This document shows positions 1 to 11,039 of a DNA stretch of 64,000 nt, piece after piece. The notes under the pieces are model-generated. The model saw nothing but the letters and a program-made list of their open reading frames with translations. It did not search any database and had not been told where the DNA came from. Within the stretch, counting starts at the first letter, position 1. Every line of letters begins with the position of its first letter. The DNA comes from Dipteris shenzhenensis (taxonomy: Eukaryota > Polypodiophyta > Polypodiopsida > Gleicheniales), in the NCBI GenBank assembly GCA_047967505.1, contig CM106539.1; one strand, written 5' to 3'. Both the position numbers and the translations under genes were made by a program.

Positions 1-359
1 CAATTGTAATGCTTTAATGGTCTCGTTACAAATACTTATTCCATTATTTTTTGGTGTCATGTTCAAGCTTGGAATGTGTACTACAACTTCAAGACAAAGA
101 TTGCCAAATTCCGTTGAGCAATGCATAAGTTATGTGTCACGCAATATACCTATATACAAAAAATTCCTTGAACCTCACCAAAAATGGCTACACCCAAGCA
201 AACAATGACCTTGATCGAATCCTGGCACATTGTTGAGTTCTTGAAACTGAGTTAAGTGAGATTGTGGGTGTTGAAGACGTTTAATATCTTTACCAGGATA
301 CTAAGTGTTGGAATGTAATGTTTCTAATGCCCAAAGAGTAGGTCCATCTAGACCTTTCA

Positions 360-1460
360 CAGAGATGGAATTGCAGGAGGCTTTATTTCTTTCGCTGAAG
401 GAAAAGTCACTCAGGCTAGATGGGTTAACTACAAAGTTCTTTTAGGAATTTAGGATCTCTTTATGTATGATTTTGTGGAGATGCAGAATGATGCCATGGA
501 GAAAGGTCCTCTATCAGAAGACGTGAACATGAGGCAGGTTAAACTTTTCCAAAAAGGCAGCAATGTTTACATGTAGAAGATTGGAGGCTAATTACAAAGT
601 TAAACACCTCTTATAAGGAGATAGCCAAGGCTCTTGCTCTAAGGGTCATAGAAATCTACATGGTCTCATTAGAGCTTGAGATATTTTTGAAAATATTTTC
701 ACTCGGTGGGCCTTGATTATGGAGTTGCCATTGGTCAGAAATGCATCTTGTTTGGTTTGACTTGGATAAGGCTTATGATCGCATCCATTAGGACTTTATT
801 TTAGAAGTATTGGAAAAGTTGGGGTTTGGTATGCACCTGTGTAGGATTATTTCCATGATTTTTGGGAATGTAGTAGTATGCTTGCATTGATTGATGGGTG
901 GTTGGGAGATACCAATTAAGAAGGTCAGTAAGACAAGGGTTCCAATGCACCCTTGTTGTTTGTCATATGCTTGGTGCCCTTGACTAAATGGTCAAGCAAG
1001 CCCAACTTAAGGGGACTATCATATGCTTGATGACTCCTTCAAGGAAGCAATAATGCTTGCAGCTGTTTGCAAACGACATGATAGCGTTTTCACAGGGGGA
1101 TCTAGACAGTGTGCAAGCACTCTGGAAGACTTTGGATGCCTTTTGTGAAGTTTCAGGATCTCTATGTAGTTGGCCAAAATCTTTTGCTTTGAGGGTAAGT
1201 TAGGAAGGATTATGCTTCTATGGATAACTAGGATGCTTGCTAAACTATTGGAGAGGAGAGTTGTCATCAGATACCTTGGTTCTCCATTGGGACTTAGCAT
1301 CACCCTAAGACAACACTTTGGCCATGTCATTATCTAGAAGTATATATTTGCACATGCTAAGGGTCCTCCACAAGCATGATGCTAGCACATTCTTATTGTG
1401 GTTAGGTCGTTGATGACCTTGTTTGCTAGAGCATCGGATTTGCATCGGGTTTGTTTTTAG
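360..1460 (+). pseudogene. Degraded LINE (non-LTR retrotransposon) reverse transcriptase
   Basis: Translated plus-strand pieces in shifting frames show the order expected for a plant L1-type reverse transcriptase. A segment near 385-440 resembles the LKxxKSPGxDGLT region. Near 590-640 is a TSYKEIAKALALR stretch. Near 750-850 is FDLDKAYDRIH followed by FILEVLEKLGFG, the classic block around the first catalytic aspartate. Near 1062-1085 is FANDMIAF in place of the catalytic FADD/YADD core, so an active-site residue is lost. There are many stops and frameshifts, and no endonuclease domain or poly(A) tail is seen. It is a dead remnant. The family call is fairly sure; the element boundaries are approximate. 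Confidence 0.72.
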
Positions 1461-1599
1461 TTTCAATTGTCTTGGCATTTGCAATTTGCATTGGATTAAC
1501 AAAAGTTAGAATATTTGAGCGATTCGTTGAAAAATTTCATTGGTGATTTAATTAAACCATTAACCTAAACTAAACCCATTAATGTACATTAATCTACAT

Positions 1600-1935
1600 T
1601 TAAGATAAAACCCTCCCCTTCCCCTTCCCCCTCTCCCTCCACCCCCCCTCCCCTCTACCTCACTGCCCTCCACTCTGCCCCTCCCCCTCTGCCCCCCCCA
1701 CCACCAGCCTTTCGATGCCCTCCACCCAGCAAACTCCCTCGCCGCCTCACCGCCCCCAGCCACTCCCCAACCATCGTCTCTGCCCTCCACTCCCCTCTTT
1801 GACTCCCTCCACTTCACCCCTTTGCCCCCCCTTCTCACTCCCTTGCTCAGGCCGACAGCTCCCCTTCCCATAGCCCCCAACCCCCTCTCCTCCCACTTGC
1901 ACTTGCCTTCTTGTAGCCCCCAACCCCCTCTCCTC
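1600..1935. repeat. Pyrimidine-rich low-complexity tract
   Basis: This stretch is almost entirely C and T on the plus strand, in runs such as CCCCTTCCCC and CCCTCTCC. Reading frames through it (for example a Gly/Arg-rich one on the minus strand) are composition artefacts. Such a polypurine/polypyrimidine tract could form triplex or nucleosome-poor DNA, but nothing here proves a function. Confidence 0.8.
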
Positions 1936-2789
1936 CCTCATCCTTGAAGGTGCCGAACAATAGCCCTAGCCTCCTCCCTCACCTACTCGACATCCCTCGC
2001 CTCCCATCTCCTGGCCGCAATTATCCTAGCGAACCTCCCGAGAATCTCAAGCTGGACAAGGGAATCCTGGCCGCAATTATCCTAGCGAATCTCAAGCTGG
2101 ACAAGGGAATTCGCATCGTGGCCGCAGATACCAGCCATTTGATTGCGCATGCGTCATAGCTTTTTCTCAAACATTTGACCCAAATTGCCCCCTCCTCTCC
2201 TCTAGTCTCCTCTACCCCACGAGGTCATCTAATCGTGCGAGGCCTTCTAGCTCCATAGACAAAGGGCACAATGGCAAGGTAGTGCTGGCTAGCTATGGGG
2301 ATATAGAATTCGAAGAAATGCTAAACCTCCATTTGCCGTGGCGAGGTAGTGCAAGCCATGGTGGGTGTTTTATCCTCGAGCAAGGCGGTGTTGGTGTAAG
2401 CAGCTGCAAGGGTGGCGACGACCTCAGGCTCCATACATAGTGGATGGACTCTGTTGGTTGTACACGTAGGAAGGAGTCCCAAGAATCTGCAACAACTGAA
2501 GTTCGTGGGAAGCCCTCTATTCGTGGGCGCAGATGATACGAAGAATCAAAGTTGGAGTACGTGCATGGAGGTTTGAGTTGAGTAGCAGAGTCCACGAACG
2601 AGAGACTAGGAGCTCCTGCTAGGCGTGGGCGGTGGGGCGGGTGTCAGGAAAACATCGGGTCATGGGGACCCCAATGAAATCTGGCAGTTTCCACGTGCCA
2701 TTCTCGCGAGCGGTGAAAAACGTTTGCTCTTAGCCATATGCTTATGCTACGCTACAGGTTGACAAATGTAGCTTCGTCTTCCAAGTTCC
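1936..2789. other. Intergenic, no gene recognised; small internal tandem duplication
   Basis: No protein family is recognisable. At about 2010-2110 a segment of roughly 50 bp containing CTGGCCGCAATTATCCTAGC and CTCAAGCTGGACAAGGGAAT is repeated almost exactly in tandem. The rest is unique sequence upstream of the NFRKB-like gene. Confidence 0.6.
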
Positions 2790-3186
2790 TGATTGATTAC
2801 CCACCCCACCCCACCCCACCCCATCCATGGACGACCTCCTGGAAGACGACCAGGACGAAGACGAGGAGGAGCAGCAGCCTACCTACAACAACAACAACAA
2901 AATGCCCAGCACCTCCACCATCGCCTTCCCCATCCTTCGCCTCCGTCACCTTTGGCCGTCCTCCCCCTCTGCCTCCTTGCCCTAATCCTATCTTCGTCTT
3001 CCCTTTTCCCTCACCTTTGCCTTTCCTCGCCCTCGCCAAACCTCCTTCCCCCACCTCTGACATCTGATTACCTGCACTGCAGCCCTTTTGCTTCTTCCTA
3101 GCTTGTCTCCCGCGCCTTTTGGTTGTGCATTGCCGGCTCCCCTGTTGTCTTAGGAACGGCTCAGATCCTGGGATCCAGTGCTTTCC
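2790..3186 (+). promoter_or_regulatory. Probable promoter-proximal / 5' UTR region of the NFRKB-like gene
   Basis: This stretch is pyrimidine-rich, begins with a (CCCCA)n run at about 2801-2822 and precedes the first ATG of the gene. Plant 5' leaders are often CT-rich. An in-frame stop (TAG, 3151-3153) lies 11 codons before the ATG at 3187, so the coding frame cannot start further upstream without an intron. The TTGTCTTAG ending at 3153 could be a splice acceptor. No clear TATA box was identified. Confidence 0.45.
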
Positions 3187-6100
3187 ATGGCCATCGTCCG
3201 CAGCGGCTCCAGGGTTATCAAAGCAAGTGCCCATTCGAGCTCGTCCACTCAAGACGGGCTTCCCGGGAAGCAGAAGAGTAGATCCTGTGGAAGAGGAATT
3301 TTCGCTGCTGAGTCCGATGTTTCAGGCGAATCTGAGCCCATGGACGCAGGTATTGAGGTTTGTCAGGTTGGCGATGATACTTGCGCCGTACCACTCGAGC
3401 TTTTTGATTTATCTGATCTTAAGAAAATTTTATCCCTGGACTCCTGGAATTTCTGTCTCACGGAGGAAGAAAGGGAGAGTTTGTTCTCTCTTCTTCCTGA
3501 CATGGACGAGGAATTCTACAAACGCACCTTGAAAGAGCTGTTCGCAGGCGGGAATATCAATTTCTGCAGCCCTTTAATGGATTTATTCGAGCAATTGAAA
3601 GGAGGCTTATGTCACCCCCAAGTGGTACGTTACCGCGACAGTCTGAAGTATTTAGAGAGGAAAGAACATTATCATCACGTGCGTAAATATCATAACCGCA
3701 TGGTTAACCAGTTCTTAGAGATGCGACTTCTATGGGAGAGCCATCCTGATGCTAACATGGAGGAAAGACTTGAGATGTGGACCTCTTGGAAGCTTAAGAA
3801 AGCCAAGCCCCCATTCACGTTGGGTCCTTTTAGAAGTCAAGGCCTCTTAAAGAGAAAGGCAAAGTTCCTCAAATCTAAAGAGAACCCTAAAGCACCTCAT
3901 CGATTCCTAGATGATGCCCCAGCACAGGCTGCACTGCCTCAAACAGATTTGAAAGAGTGTGCGAGGAGCACCGTGGATCACAATGTTAACAAAGATGTTG
4001 CCTTGAATTTAAAGTGTGCTCAAGGAGACCTTAGTAGAGAATCAGGAAAATCAGACCTCAAAGGTGTTCATAGGACCCTTACACAAGGATCCTCAAAGAG
4101 CGATGTGAAGCTTGAAATAGGCACATCCCAAGTGCCACTTTTTTTGGACGAGAAGGAATTTGACGCATGCCCTGTTTCTTCATCACTTGTGGAAGATGAG
4201 AGTCTTAGCATCGGTAAGGTTGTTACCTATGCGCCTGCATTGCCTCCCTATAGAGAGAGGCTGAATGCTCCTCCAGTCTTGGAAAAGTCAATCGTAAAAA
4301 TGAAGTCAGAAAAGAAGATAAAGGGCACAGGTCGAAAGAAAGAGAAAAGTGCAGGAGTTGTTAGGAAGCGTAAGGGAGTCAAAGAAGCTGATGAAAGTGA
4401 TTCAAGGATGGCACCTGAAGAGTTAAATTTGAGTGGGGATATTCTGTTAGATGAGTCAATAAACAAAGAGTTTAGGGAGACTTCAGTTGACGTTGAACAG
4501 GTGCCCTTTTACTTGGATGACTGTAAAAGTGATGAACCCAAAAAGAAATACAAGAGAAGAGCTAAGGTCAAACAGAAAAGCCCAGGTGGCCAAGGTGAGT
4601 CAGTCGTGGAGACAGAGTACAATGGGATTGCTGACGTGGGAGAAAAGTGGATCCAGGATTCTCTCTTGGAGAGTAAAGAACTTTCCATTGTGGAGGGGGC
4701 TGGTGATAAGCCAACTAAAAGGAGGAAAAAGAGACTCAAATCAGAGGATAATGGGTCATTGACTCAGTTCTGTACTTCTGGTGGTGAGCCTATCGTTAAA
4801 CAGATTGCCGTGTTGAAGAGTTGTAGAAAGCCGCCGCCTCCCCCTGTTCCCCCAGTGGTCCTGAGCTTTCCTTTTTCGGTTATCCACCTTGTATCTGCAG
4901 TAAGGATGGCTTTGATAACAAGTTACCAAGATGCTGAGACAGGACCTTTGCATATGGAGGGTGCAGTTGTAGACAATTCAAGTAATGATGGGGGTTTTCT
5001 GATGTCGTTTGAGGCAGGCTATTTCCAAGCAGATGGACAGCCCTTGCAGTGTGACGATCCAGCGGATGTAGTGAAAGAGCAAGATGTTATGAAGTCTTTA
5101 CTACCCGCTATTCCACTTCAAGAAATTGTTAAAAGGGTTCAAGTCAACCCTGGGGACTCCAGGATTCTCCAGACGCAGGAGCCTCTGCAAGGGCTCGTCC
5201 GTGGTGTACTGAAGGTTTTGTCATCCAAGACAACACAGCCTGGAATAAAGGGTTGGAAACCTTTTGTTGCATATGATAAAATAGCCAGGGGTTGGTGCTG
5301 GATCGGGCCTTTACCATCTCAACCGGACAAGCATGACTACAATGAGGTGGAGATTTCAGTAGAAGCATGGGCAGTTACTCAAAAAACCCTCTATACGATT
5401 CAAGAACTTTTTGGTAACTGGATGAAACATGAGCAAGAGATTCTTCAACAACTTGGCCAGCTTTCTCTGCCTACACCACCCCTGACACCGATCCTTCTTG
5501 ACTCGAAAGAGAGATTTCGAGAACTGAGAGCTCAGAAGAGCCTCATGACTATCAACCCTACATCTGAAGAGATGAGGGCCTACTTCCGACGGGAGGAGGT
5601 GCTCCGTTACTCAGTTCCAGACAGGGCATTCTCCTACACTTCTGTAGATGGTCGAAAGTCCGTAGTAGCACCATTGAGGCGCATAGGTGGTAAGCCTAAC
5701 TCCAAGGCTAGGGATCATTTCATGTTGAAGTCTGACCGACCTCCTCATGTAACAATACTTTGCCTGGTCCGAGATGCAGCTGCAAGGCTTCCAGGGAGCA
5801 TTGGGACTAGGGCAGATGTTTGTGCTCTCATTCGAGATTCACAATATATTGTAGAGGATGTCTCTGATGCTCAGTTGAATCAGGTGGTGAGTGGTGCCCT
5901 GGATCGTTTGCACTATGAGCGGGATCCTTGTGTCCGTTTTGATGGTGACCGAAAACTTTGGGTTTACTTGCATACTGACAGAGACGAAGAAGACTTCGAG
6001 GATGATGCTACATCTTCTACGAAGAGGTGGAAACGTTCAAAGAAAGAGGGCACCGAGACTCCCGATTTCTCGCTTGCTCAAGAATATGACTATTCTGGAA

Positions 6101-6492
6101 GGGAAGATCAAGATCCTTGTGGGCTTGGCCTAGATTTTAGTCCAACCAGTTGCTTTGGAGGGCCTGGTGACTTGTCTTCTGTTTATTCATCAGCAGGCAG
6201 GCCCGAGCTTCTCTACAGTCACCAGAATGAAGCATTAGCAAGCCCTCATGGTCTTGGAACAGGGTTCCCTGGTCAAGTTAGGGAGGATGGCATGTTGCCA
6301 TTTATTGAACTTCCTCCATCCATACAACCACCTTGTGTAAATATGCAACAAAGTCATCCTATGGGTTGGGAAGTGCTTGGAAACAGGTGGGATCAGGAGA
6401 CCCACTTTACGTCTCACAGTCATAATGTACAGGACTATACTGCACTTGCGGCAACTGCTCCGTCACAGAGAGAAAACTGGGGTCATAATTGA
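3187..6492 (+). CDS. NFRKB-like protein, putative INO80 chromatin-remodelling complex subunit
   Basis: One uninterrupted frame of 1101 codons. Residues about 68-180 form a DEUBAD-like domain (PLELFDLSDLKKILSLDSW, LPDMDEEFYKRTLKELFAGG, LKGGLCHPQVVRYRDSL, HYHHVRKYHNRMV), as in animal NFRKB and the Arabidopsis At5g13950-type proteins. A lysine/arginine-rich linker with several nuclear-localisation-like clusters (KKYKRRAKVKQK, KRRKKRLK) follows. A proline run then leads into the conserved FPFSVIHLVSAVRMALI motif near residue 560. The NFRKB winged-helix-like domain covers about 860-935 (GTRADVCALIRDSQYIVEDV ... RKLWVYLH). The tail is acidic and low-complexity. In animals NFRKB tethers and inhibits the deubiquitinase UCH37 on INO80; a nuclear chromatin role is inferred for the plant protein. 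The first ATG follows an in-frame stop. No break is visible, and the gene is probably functional. Confidence 0.9.
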   Translation: MAIVRSGSRVIKASAHSSSSTQDGLPGKQKSRSCGRGIFAAESDVSGESEPMDAGIEVCQVGDDTCAVPLELFDLSDLKKILSLDSWNFCLTEEERESLFSLLPDMDEEFYKRTLKELFAGGNINFCSPLMDLFEQLKGGLCHPQVVRYRDSLKYLERKEHYHHVRKYHNRMVNQFLEMRLLWESHPDANMEERLEMWTSWKLKKAKPPFTLGPFRSQGLLKRKAKFLKSKENPKAPHRFLDDAPAQAALPQTDLKECARSTVDHNVNKDVALNLKCAQGDLSRESGKSDLKGVHRTLTQGSSKSDVKLEIGTSQVPLFLDEKEFDACPVSSSLVEDESLSIGKVVTYAPALPPYRERLNAPPVLEKSIVKMKSEKKIKGTGRKKEKSAGVVRKRKGVKEADESDSRMAPEELNLSGDILLDESINKEFRETSVDVEQVPFYLDDCKSDEPKKKYKRRAKVKQKSPGGQGESVVETEYNGIADVGEKWIQDSLLESKELSIVEGAGDKPTKRRKKRLKSEDNGSLTQFCTSGGEPIVKQIAVLKSCRKPPPPPVPPVVLSFPFSVIHLVSAVRMALITSYQDAETGPLHMEGAVVDNSSNDGGFLMSFEAGYFQADGQPLQCDDPADVVKEQDVMKSLLPAIPLQEIVKRVQVNPGDSRILQTQEPLQGLVRGVLKVLSSKTTQPGIKGWKPFVAYDKIARGWCWIGPLPSQPDKHDYNEVEISVEAWAVTQKTLYTIQELFGNWMKHEQEILQQLGQLSLPTPPLTPILLDSKERFRELRAQKSLMTINPTSEEMRAYFRREEVLRYSVPDRAFSYTSVDGRKSVVAPLRRIGGKPNSKARDHFMLKSDRPPHVTILCLVRDAAARLPGSIGTRADVCALIRDSQYIVEDVSDAQLNQVVSGALDRLHYERDPCVRFDGDRKLWVYLHTDRDEEDFEDDATSSTKRWKRSKKEGTETPDFSLAQEYDYSGREDQDPCGLGLDFSPTSCFGGPGDLSSVYSSAGRPELLYSHQNEALASPHGLGTGFPGQVREDGMLPFIELPPSIQPPCVNMQQSHPMGWEVLGNRWDQETHFTSHSHNVQDYTALAATAPSQRENWGHN

Positions 6493-7036
6493 AGGAGGCA
6501 TTGTTAGGGTGATTTTTTCAACAGTCTTTCAATACTCAGGCAGAACAGCAACATAGTGTTTACTGTGCTCTTTGAAATGTTGTCAGTGTTCCTGTCAAAG
6601 AAGTGCTCTGACTTGAACCAGGCACGGACTGTGTGTAGAGAATGCGATTTGGTGGAGGCATTCTTTCCTGAGCCTGGTCAGGCTAGACTTCTGCTTGACA
6701 AACCTGAGCCTGTAGATTCGTCAAGCAATTTTTTTTGGTGAGGCCTGCTTGGGGTGAATTATGGATTTTAGTGTTAGAGATAAAGTTTAGCCTCCAGCAG
6801 ATGCTGTACAGTAGGAAGACAGATGATTCACACCTCACTGCACAAAACTTCTAGACGTGGGATGATGCATTTAGAAAGTCGCTAAATTATCTTCTATTTT
6901 TGTGGATGTTCTGATGAGCTGATGTGCTAAAGAGGCTATGAGAGACTCCTTGTCTGTACTTCTTGCTTTGATATATTTCTTGGTTCTATATATTCATCCA
7001 CCTTAGTTAAGATCTATGGCAATTGTTTTTCTGGCA
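6493..7036 (+). other. 3' UTR / downstream region of the NFRKB-like gene
   Basis: Non-coding sequence after the stop codon. It contains T-rich and TATATATT-type stretches suitable for plant polyadenylation. It ends at the E1 insertion site. The last bases (TTTTTCTGGCAG, ending at 7037) look like a 3' splice acceptor, discussed in the findings. Confidence 0.5.
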
Positions 7037-7041
7037 GGGAA
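7037..7041. repeat. Target-site duplication of E1 (left), GGGAA
   Basis: GGGAA stands directly outside the left LTR terminus and is identical to 14998-15002 outside the right LTR. A 5-bp duplication is the normal signature of LTR-retrotransposon integration, and it shows that both E1 ends are original. Confidence 0.93.
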
Positions 7042-8005
7042 TGAAACCATCTGCTCAAGTCTCGTAGACAAAATTTCTGCAAACACTATGTCTCTCCCTC
7101 TCTCTCTCTCTCTCTCTCTACAAATACACTAGGACAACAGTCGGGCTGGACCCCCCCGAAGGATTTTATTACTTGAGAGAAGAAGGAATACATAGTTCAG
7201 TGCGGAAGCTCTTGCTACAAAATTCCAAAACGTGAATAAATTACATGAGCTCTTAGGCTCTCTTTCTTGGCAACAAGCCATTTGTCAAATTTTACATTAC
7301 TTTCCTAATTACATGCCACTAAGGGCAACTACGGAGTCTTTGAAGCACTTGGTCACGCGAACCGCCTCCTAGACTCTTTCTAGGTTCCTGTAGCGCTTAG
7401 GAAAATAACTCTTCCTAGTATTTGCAATAATTAATTAAAACTCACCACCATGATACCCATTAATTGTTAGCGCTTTGCATGTAAATAACACATTGTGGAC
7501 TAATTCTAGTCACGGTGGGCGTCCCCATTGAACACATGTGCACACATAACAAATATAAAAATATATATTTATTCTTTGGTTGACTGGAGTCAACACTCTT
7601 GATTATAATTAAGAGGCTTTGACCAAGGGTTGAGGCGCCTTAATTATAGTCAAGTCTCTCCAACCGAAGTTGGCTCAACTCTCCAACCGAAGTTGGCACA
7701 TCTTGGTTAATCGTAGTTAATCCTCTTGGCACATGCAAGTCTCGTAGATCAAAGTCAACATTCTCTGACTGTAGTCAGCTCTGTAGTTCTCTGGTTAATC
7801 GTAGTTAACCCTCTTGACAATAAATGAAGTCTTTTCGATTGAAGTCAGGTTTACTTGATCAGAGTCAAGTATCTTTGACCGTAGTCAATTCTTTGACCAT
7901 TAAAAGAACTCTTTGACCATAATTAACACATATGAAACCTCTTTAATTATGATCAAATAAATGGTCAATTGTACTTTGACTTAGGATATTTATGTTGTGG
8001 TGACA
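7042..8005 (-). repeat. E1 3' LTR
   Basis: 964 bp, from TGAAACCATC to TTGTGGTGACA on the plus strand, so it has TG...CA ends. It contains a (CT)n microsatellite near 7083-7118, a T/A-rich block with TATATATTTATT near 7560-7575, and the inverted-repeat array at 7579-7927. It matches 14075-14997 and 45628-47194. Confidence 0.93.
7579..7927. repeat. Array of short inverted repeats with ~4-nt spacers (left LTR)
   Basis: More than ten consecutive imperfect mini-palindromes: GTTGAC-TGGA-GTCAAC (7579-7594), then units such as CCAAC-CGAA-GTTGG (present twice here), CTGAC-TGTA-GTCAG, TACTTGAT-CAGA-GTCAAGTA and TTGAC-CGTA-GTCAA. Arm sequences differ between units but stay self-complementary. The spacer is close to C-[GA]-N-A. 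Many arms contain TTGAC(C/T), the W-box core bound by WRKY factors. The function is unknown. Confidence 0.8.
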
Positions 8006-8017
8006 TCCCCTCGGCTT
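8006..8017 (-). other. E1 polypurine tract
   Basis: Directly next to the 3' LTR the minus strand reads AAGCCGAGGGGA followed by the LTR start TGTCACC. This purine run sits where plus-strand DNA synthesis is primed in LTR retrotransposons. Confidence 0.75.
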
Positions 8018-8029
8018 CTATTCAGTTGA

Positions 8030-8230
8030 CCTCAACTGTAAAGCTTCCTTGTAAACATCCAAAAGCTGTGGATGATCAGATAACATGTCTTCATCCATCC
8101 ACTTGGCATCCAATGTTGTATAATTCTTGAATTATACAAGATACTTGTAAAACTCCTTGCCCTGAGGGCCTTTGCGTACAGTATGGTACACAATCTGCTT
8201 TGGCTAAAGGACCTCCTCCAGCTCATCCAC
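8030..8230 (-). pseudogene. E1 C-terminal chromodomain
   Basis: The minus-strand translation reads QIVYHTVRKGPQGKEFYKYL, then FKNYTTLDAKWMDEDML. This follows the chromodomain pattern (VRKG....YLVKWKGY....TWE..) found at the integrase C terminus of chromoviruses, where it directs insertion toward particular chromatin. A stop codon interrupts the join to the integrase part, and a stop replaces the residue after YLV. The chromodomain assignment is by motif and position. Confidence 0.7.
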
Positions 8231-8398
8231 TTCTGGTGGATCCTTTGATTCTGGCTCTGTAGGCTCTGGTCCCTGGAATTTCTTTAGAAGACTCACATGA
8301 AATGCATTGTGAATCCTCCAATGCTTTGGCAATGCCAACTTGTATGCAACCTCATTTATTCTTTCGATAACACTGAAAGGGCCATAATATTTGGAAGA

Positions 8399-9300
8399 TT
8401 ACTTTGCATACACTTTCTGTTTGCCTTTAAACTTGCGGAGCCTAGCTTTCTCGAACTTTAAAAGTACCCAATCCCCTTCCTTGAGATTTAATTGTCTCAT
8501 ATGCTTATCTGCAGCTCTTTTATGCTTCTCTTGAGACCTTTCAGTTGCTATCCGGACTTGGCTATAAGTTGTTTGGAGGTCTCTCACAAACTGATCAGCT
8601 GCAAATATTTCATCCTTGGTCCTCAGGATAGGTGGCAAAATCACCCTCCCATAAATGACCTCAAAGGGGGCTTTCCCTGTAGAGCTGTGTATTGTATTAT
8701 TGTAAGCAAACTCTACCAATGGTAGGTACTTTTCCCAGTCTGAACCTTGGTCACCCACGTAGCATTTCAACATATCCAATGCTGTAGAATTTGCTACTTT
8801 ACTTTGACCATCTGTCTGGGGATGGAAAGAAGAAGAAAAATTCAGATTCGTCCCCATGTTGTCAAATAAAGCTCTCCAGAATAGACTGGTCATTCTGGGA
8901 TCTCGATCACTGACAATGGACTTAGGCACACCATGGTGCTTAAAGATCTGCGCCATGAAAAGCTTAGCCATATGATCTGCAGACCTTATGGTTTTACGAA
9001 CTGGAATGAAATGAGCTTGCTTACTGCTCTATCAATGATAGTCCAAATCGCATCATTCCCTGACTTTGATCTTGGCAAATCAAAAATGAAGTCCATTGTA
9101 ATACTTTCCCACGGTGCTTGAGGCATGGGAAGAGGCATAAGTAGGCCAGGTGCCTTTCGTCTATCATACTTCACTTTTTGACACGTAAGGCATTCAGTAA
9201 CAAATTGATGTATATCTTTCCGCATTCTTGGCCAAAAGAAATACCTCTCTAGTGCTAGAGTTGTTGCTGTAATTCCTCTACGTCCAGCATAAGGAGGTGC
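8399..9300 (-). pseudogene. E1 integrase
   Basis: Two main frames. 9225-8986 holds the zinc-binding end (CLTCQKVKYDRRKAPGLL) and the start of the catalytic core (WESITMDFIFDLPRSKSGND). 8971-8399 continues with GVPKSIVSDRDPRMTS, HPQTDGQSKV, WEKYLPLVEFAYNN and the GKAPFEVIYG region. The catalytic D and D of the DDE triad are visible, in MDFI and SDRD. A frameshift lies near 8980. Other residues match Ty3/gypsy integrase closely. Confidence 0.88.
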
Positions 9301-9499
9301 ATATCATTCCTTCAAAATCTTTTTCCTCATCTCCTGGGTGATGCATAGGCAGTCATCTTTCATTAGATACCCATCTTTTAGGGGATAGTGACTGGTGGAC
9401 TGCCTCTCTTGCATTTGCTGTAAAATCTCACAAAAATCTACATCATTAGCATATTGCTCCATCATATCTTCCAGGTCCTAATGATGAGCAATAGTTACA

Positions 9500-10112
9500 T
9501 TATTGACCTGGAGTCTTCGGGACAAGGCATCTGCCACTTTGTTCCGAATTCCTGGGGTATGGACAATCTAAAAATTATACATTGACAGCATATTTGCCCA
9601 TTTCATATGCTTCTCGGAAAGTTTTATTTGAGTTAGAAAATATCTCATACTTTGGTGATCTATTTTAATAGTAAAATTTGCACGCAAACATAATGCTTCC
9701 ATGTGTTCACAGCATGAACTACAGCCAACAATTCTTTTTCATAGATTCCCAGATATCTTTCAGCATCACGCAATCTTTGGCTCTTGTATGCTACTATATG
9801 TCCATTCTGATGTAATGCAGCCCCAACACACTCTCCACAAGCATCACAATCAACATCAAAAGGTTGATAAAGATCCGGGACTACAAGAATAGGCTCTGTA
9901 GTGAACTTCTCCTTGAGTGTATAGAATGCTTTCTTTTGTGATTTTCCCCATGTGAAGGCTGCGTTTTTCTTAGTAAGGTCATGTAATGGAGCTGCGATAT
10001 CATCAAAATGCATGATGAATCTTCTGTAATAGGAGCAAAGTCCCAAAAAACTACGGACTTCATGCACAGTTTTTAGCTCAGGCCGGATGGCTCGGATCTT
10101 TGCAGAATCCAT
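9500..10112 (-). pseudogene. E1 RNase H domain and RT-RH connection
   Basis: The translation contains TVHEVRSFLGLCSYYRRFI, which is the RT thumb/connection, then FDVDCDACGECVGAALHQNG and ERYLGIYEKELLAVV of the RNase H domain (catalytic D and E visible). The frame breaks near 9665 and continues in other frames to about 9500 (KVADALSR-like). Normally it is cleaved from the same polyprotein as RT. Confidence 0.85.
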
Positions 10113-10175
10113 CTGTATCCCATTCTTGGATATTATATGCCCCAGATAATGGATCTCTTCAAAAAAGAATTCACT

Positions 10176-11036
10176 TTACTTGCCATTGGCAAAGAGCTGA
10201 TGATTTCGAAGTTCTTGAAATACCAAAGCAAGATGTTCCCTGTGCTCTTCTTCTATCTTTGAAAAGACTAGGATATCATCAAAGAAAGTATCCGTGAAAT
10301 GCCTGTACTTTCGGAAGATGCGATCCATCATTCTATTGAATGTGGCTGGAGCATTTGTCAACCCAAAAGGCATCACTAAGTATTCATACAACCCGAATGT
10401 AGTGCGAAAAGCTGTCTTATACACATCTTGTGGTTGTATCCTGACTTGATGATAGCCACTCTTCAAGTCTATCCTGTTGAAAACTGTTGCTCCTTTGAGC
10501 TGGTCAAGCACATCATCTATTCGTGGTATCAGGAATCTATTTTTGATGGTCATCTTATTCAATGCACGATAATCAATGCACATTCGAAAAGAACCATCTT
10601 TCTTCTGTACTAGAAGTATTGGTGAGCAAAAAGGAGACAAGCTGGGCTGAATCAACCCTTTGGACAACAAGTCTTGCACCTGAGCCATAATCTCCTCTCT
10701 ATGAGTCACACTGACTCTATAAGGTGGTCTATTTGGTGGCTCACTACAAGGCATTAACTCTATCTGATGATCCTCTGGTCTCTCTAGGGGTAACTCCCCT
10801 GGCAAAGCATCGGAAAAGCAATCTTTAAAGTTTACAAGAAACTGAAATTTATTTTTGTCTGCATCATTCATTTCAGCATGCATATCATTCTCTTTTTCTT
10901 TTACAAAAACCATGTACGCAGAAATTGCAGACTTTATTGCTTTACCACATGTAACATCAGATACAATGGGAATAGTCTCCCCTTTATTCCTGGCAACTAG
11001 ACGTTGGTTTTTTCCCCTATGGATAAAACTCAACAC
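10176..11036 (-). pseudogene. E1 reverse transcriptase
   Basis: 286 codons open. Conserved blocks are [90 protein letters not shown] and FFDDILVFS. The catalytic motif is FFDD in place of the usual YxDD, so the first position is altered but both aspartates remain. The frame ends in a stop at 10176, before the RNase H part. Confidence 0.93.
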
Positions 11037-11039
11037 CCT

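Noticed and set aside
1560-1941. Gly/Arg-rich protein on the minus strand
   Set aside because: Pure polypurine/polypyrimidine low complexity; no sequence information beyond composition.
2797-3252. Gly-rich minus-strand frame upstream of the NFRKB-like gene
   Set aside because: It is generated by the pyrimidine-rich leader composition and overlaps the start of a convincing gene on the other strand.
6556-6741. Small protein downstream of the NFRKB-like gene
   Set aside because: It lies in the likely 3' UTR, is only 61 codons and shows no recognisable motif.
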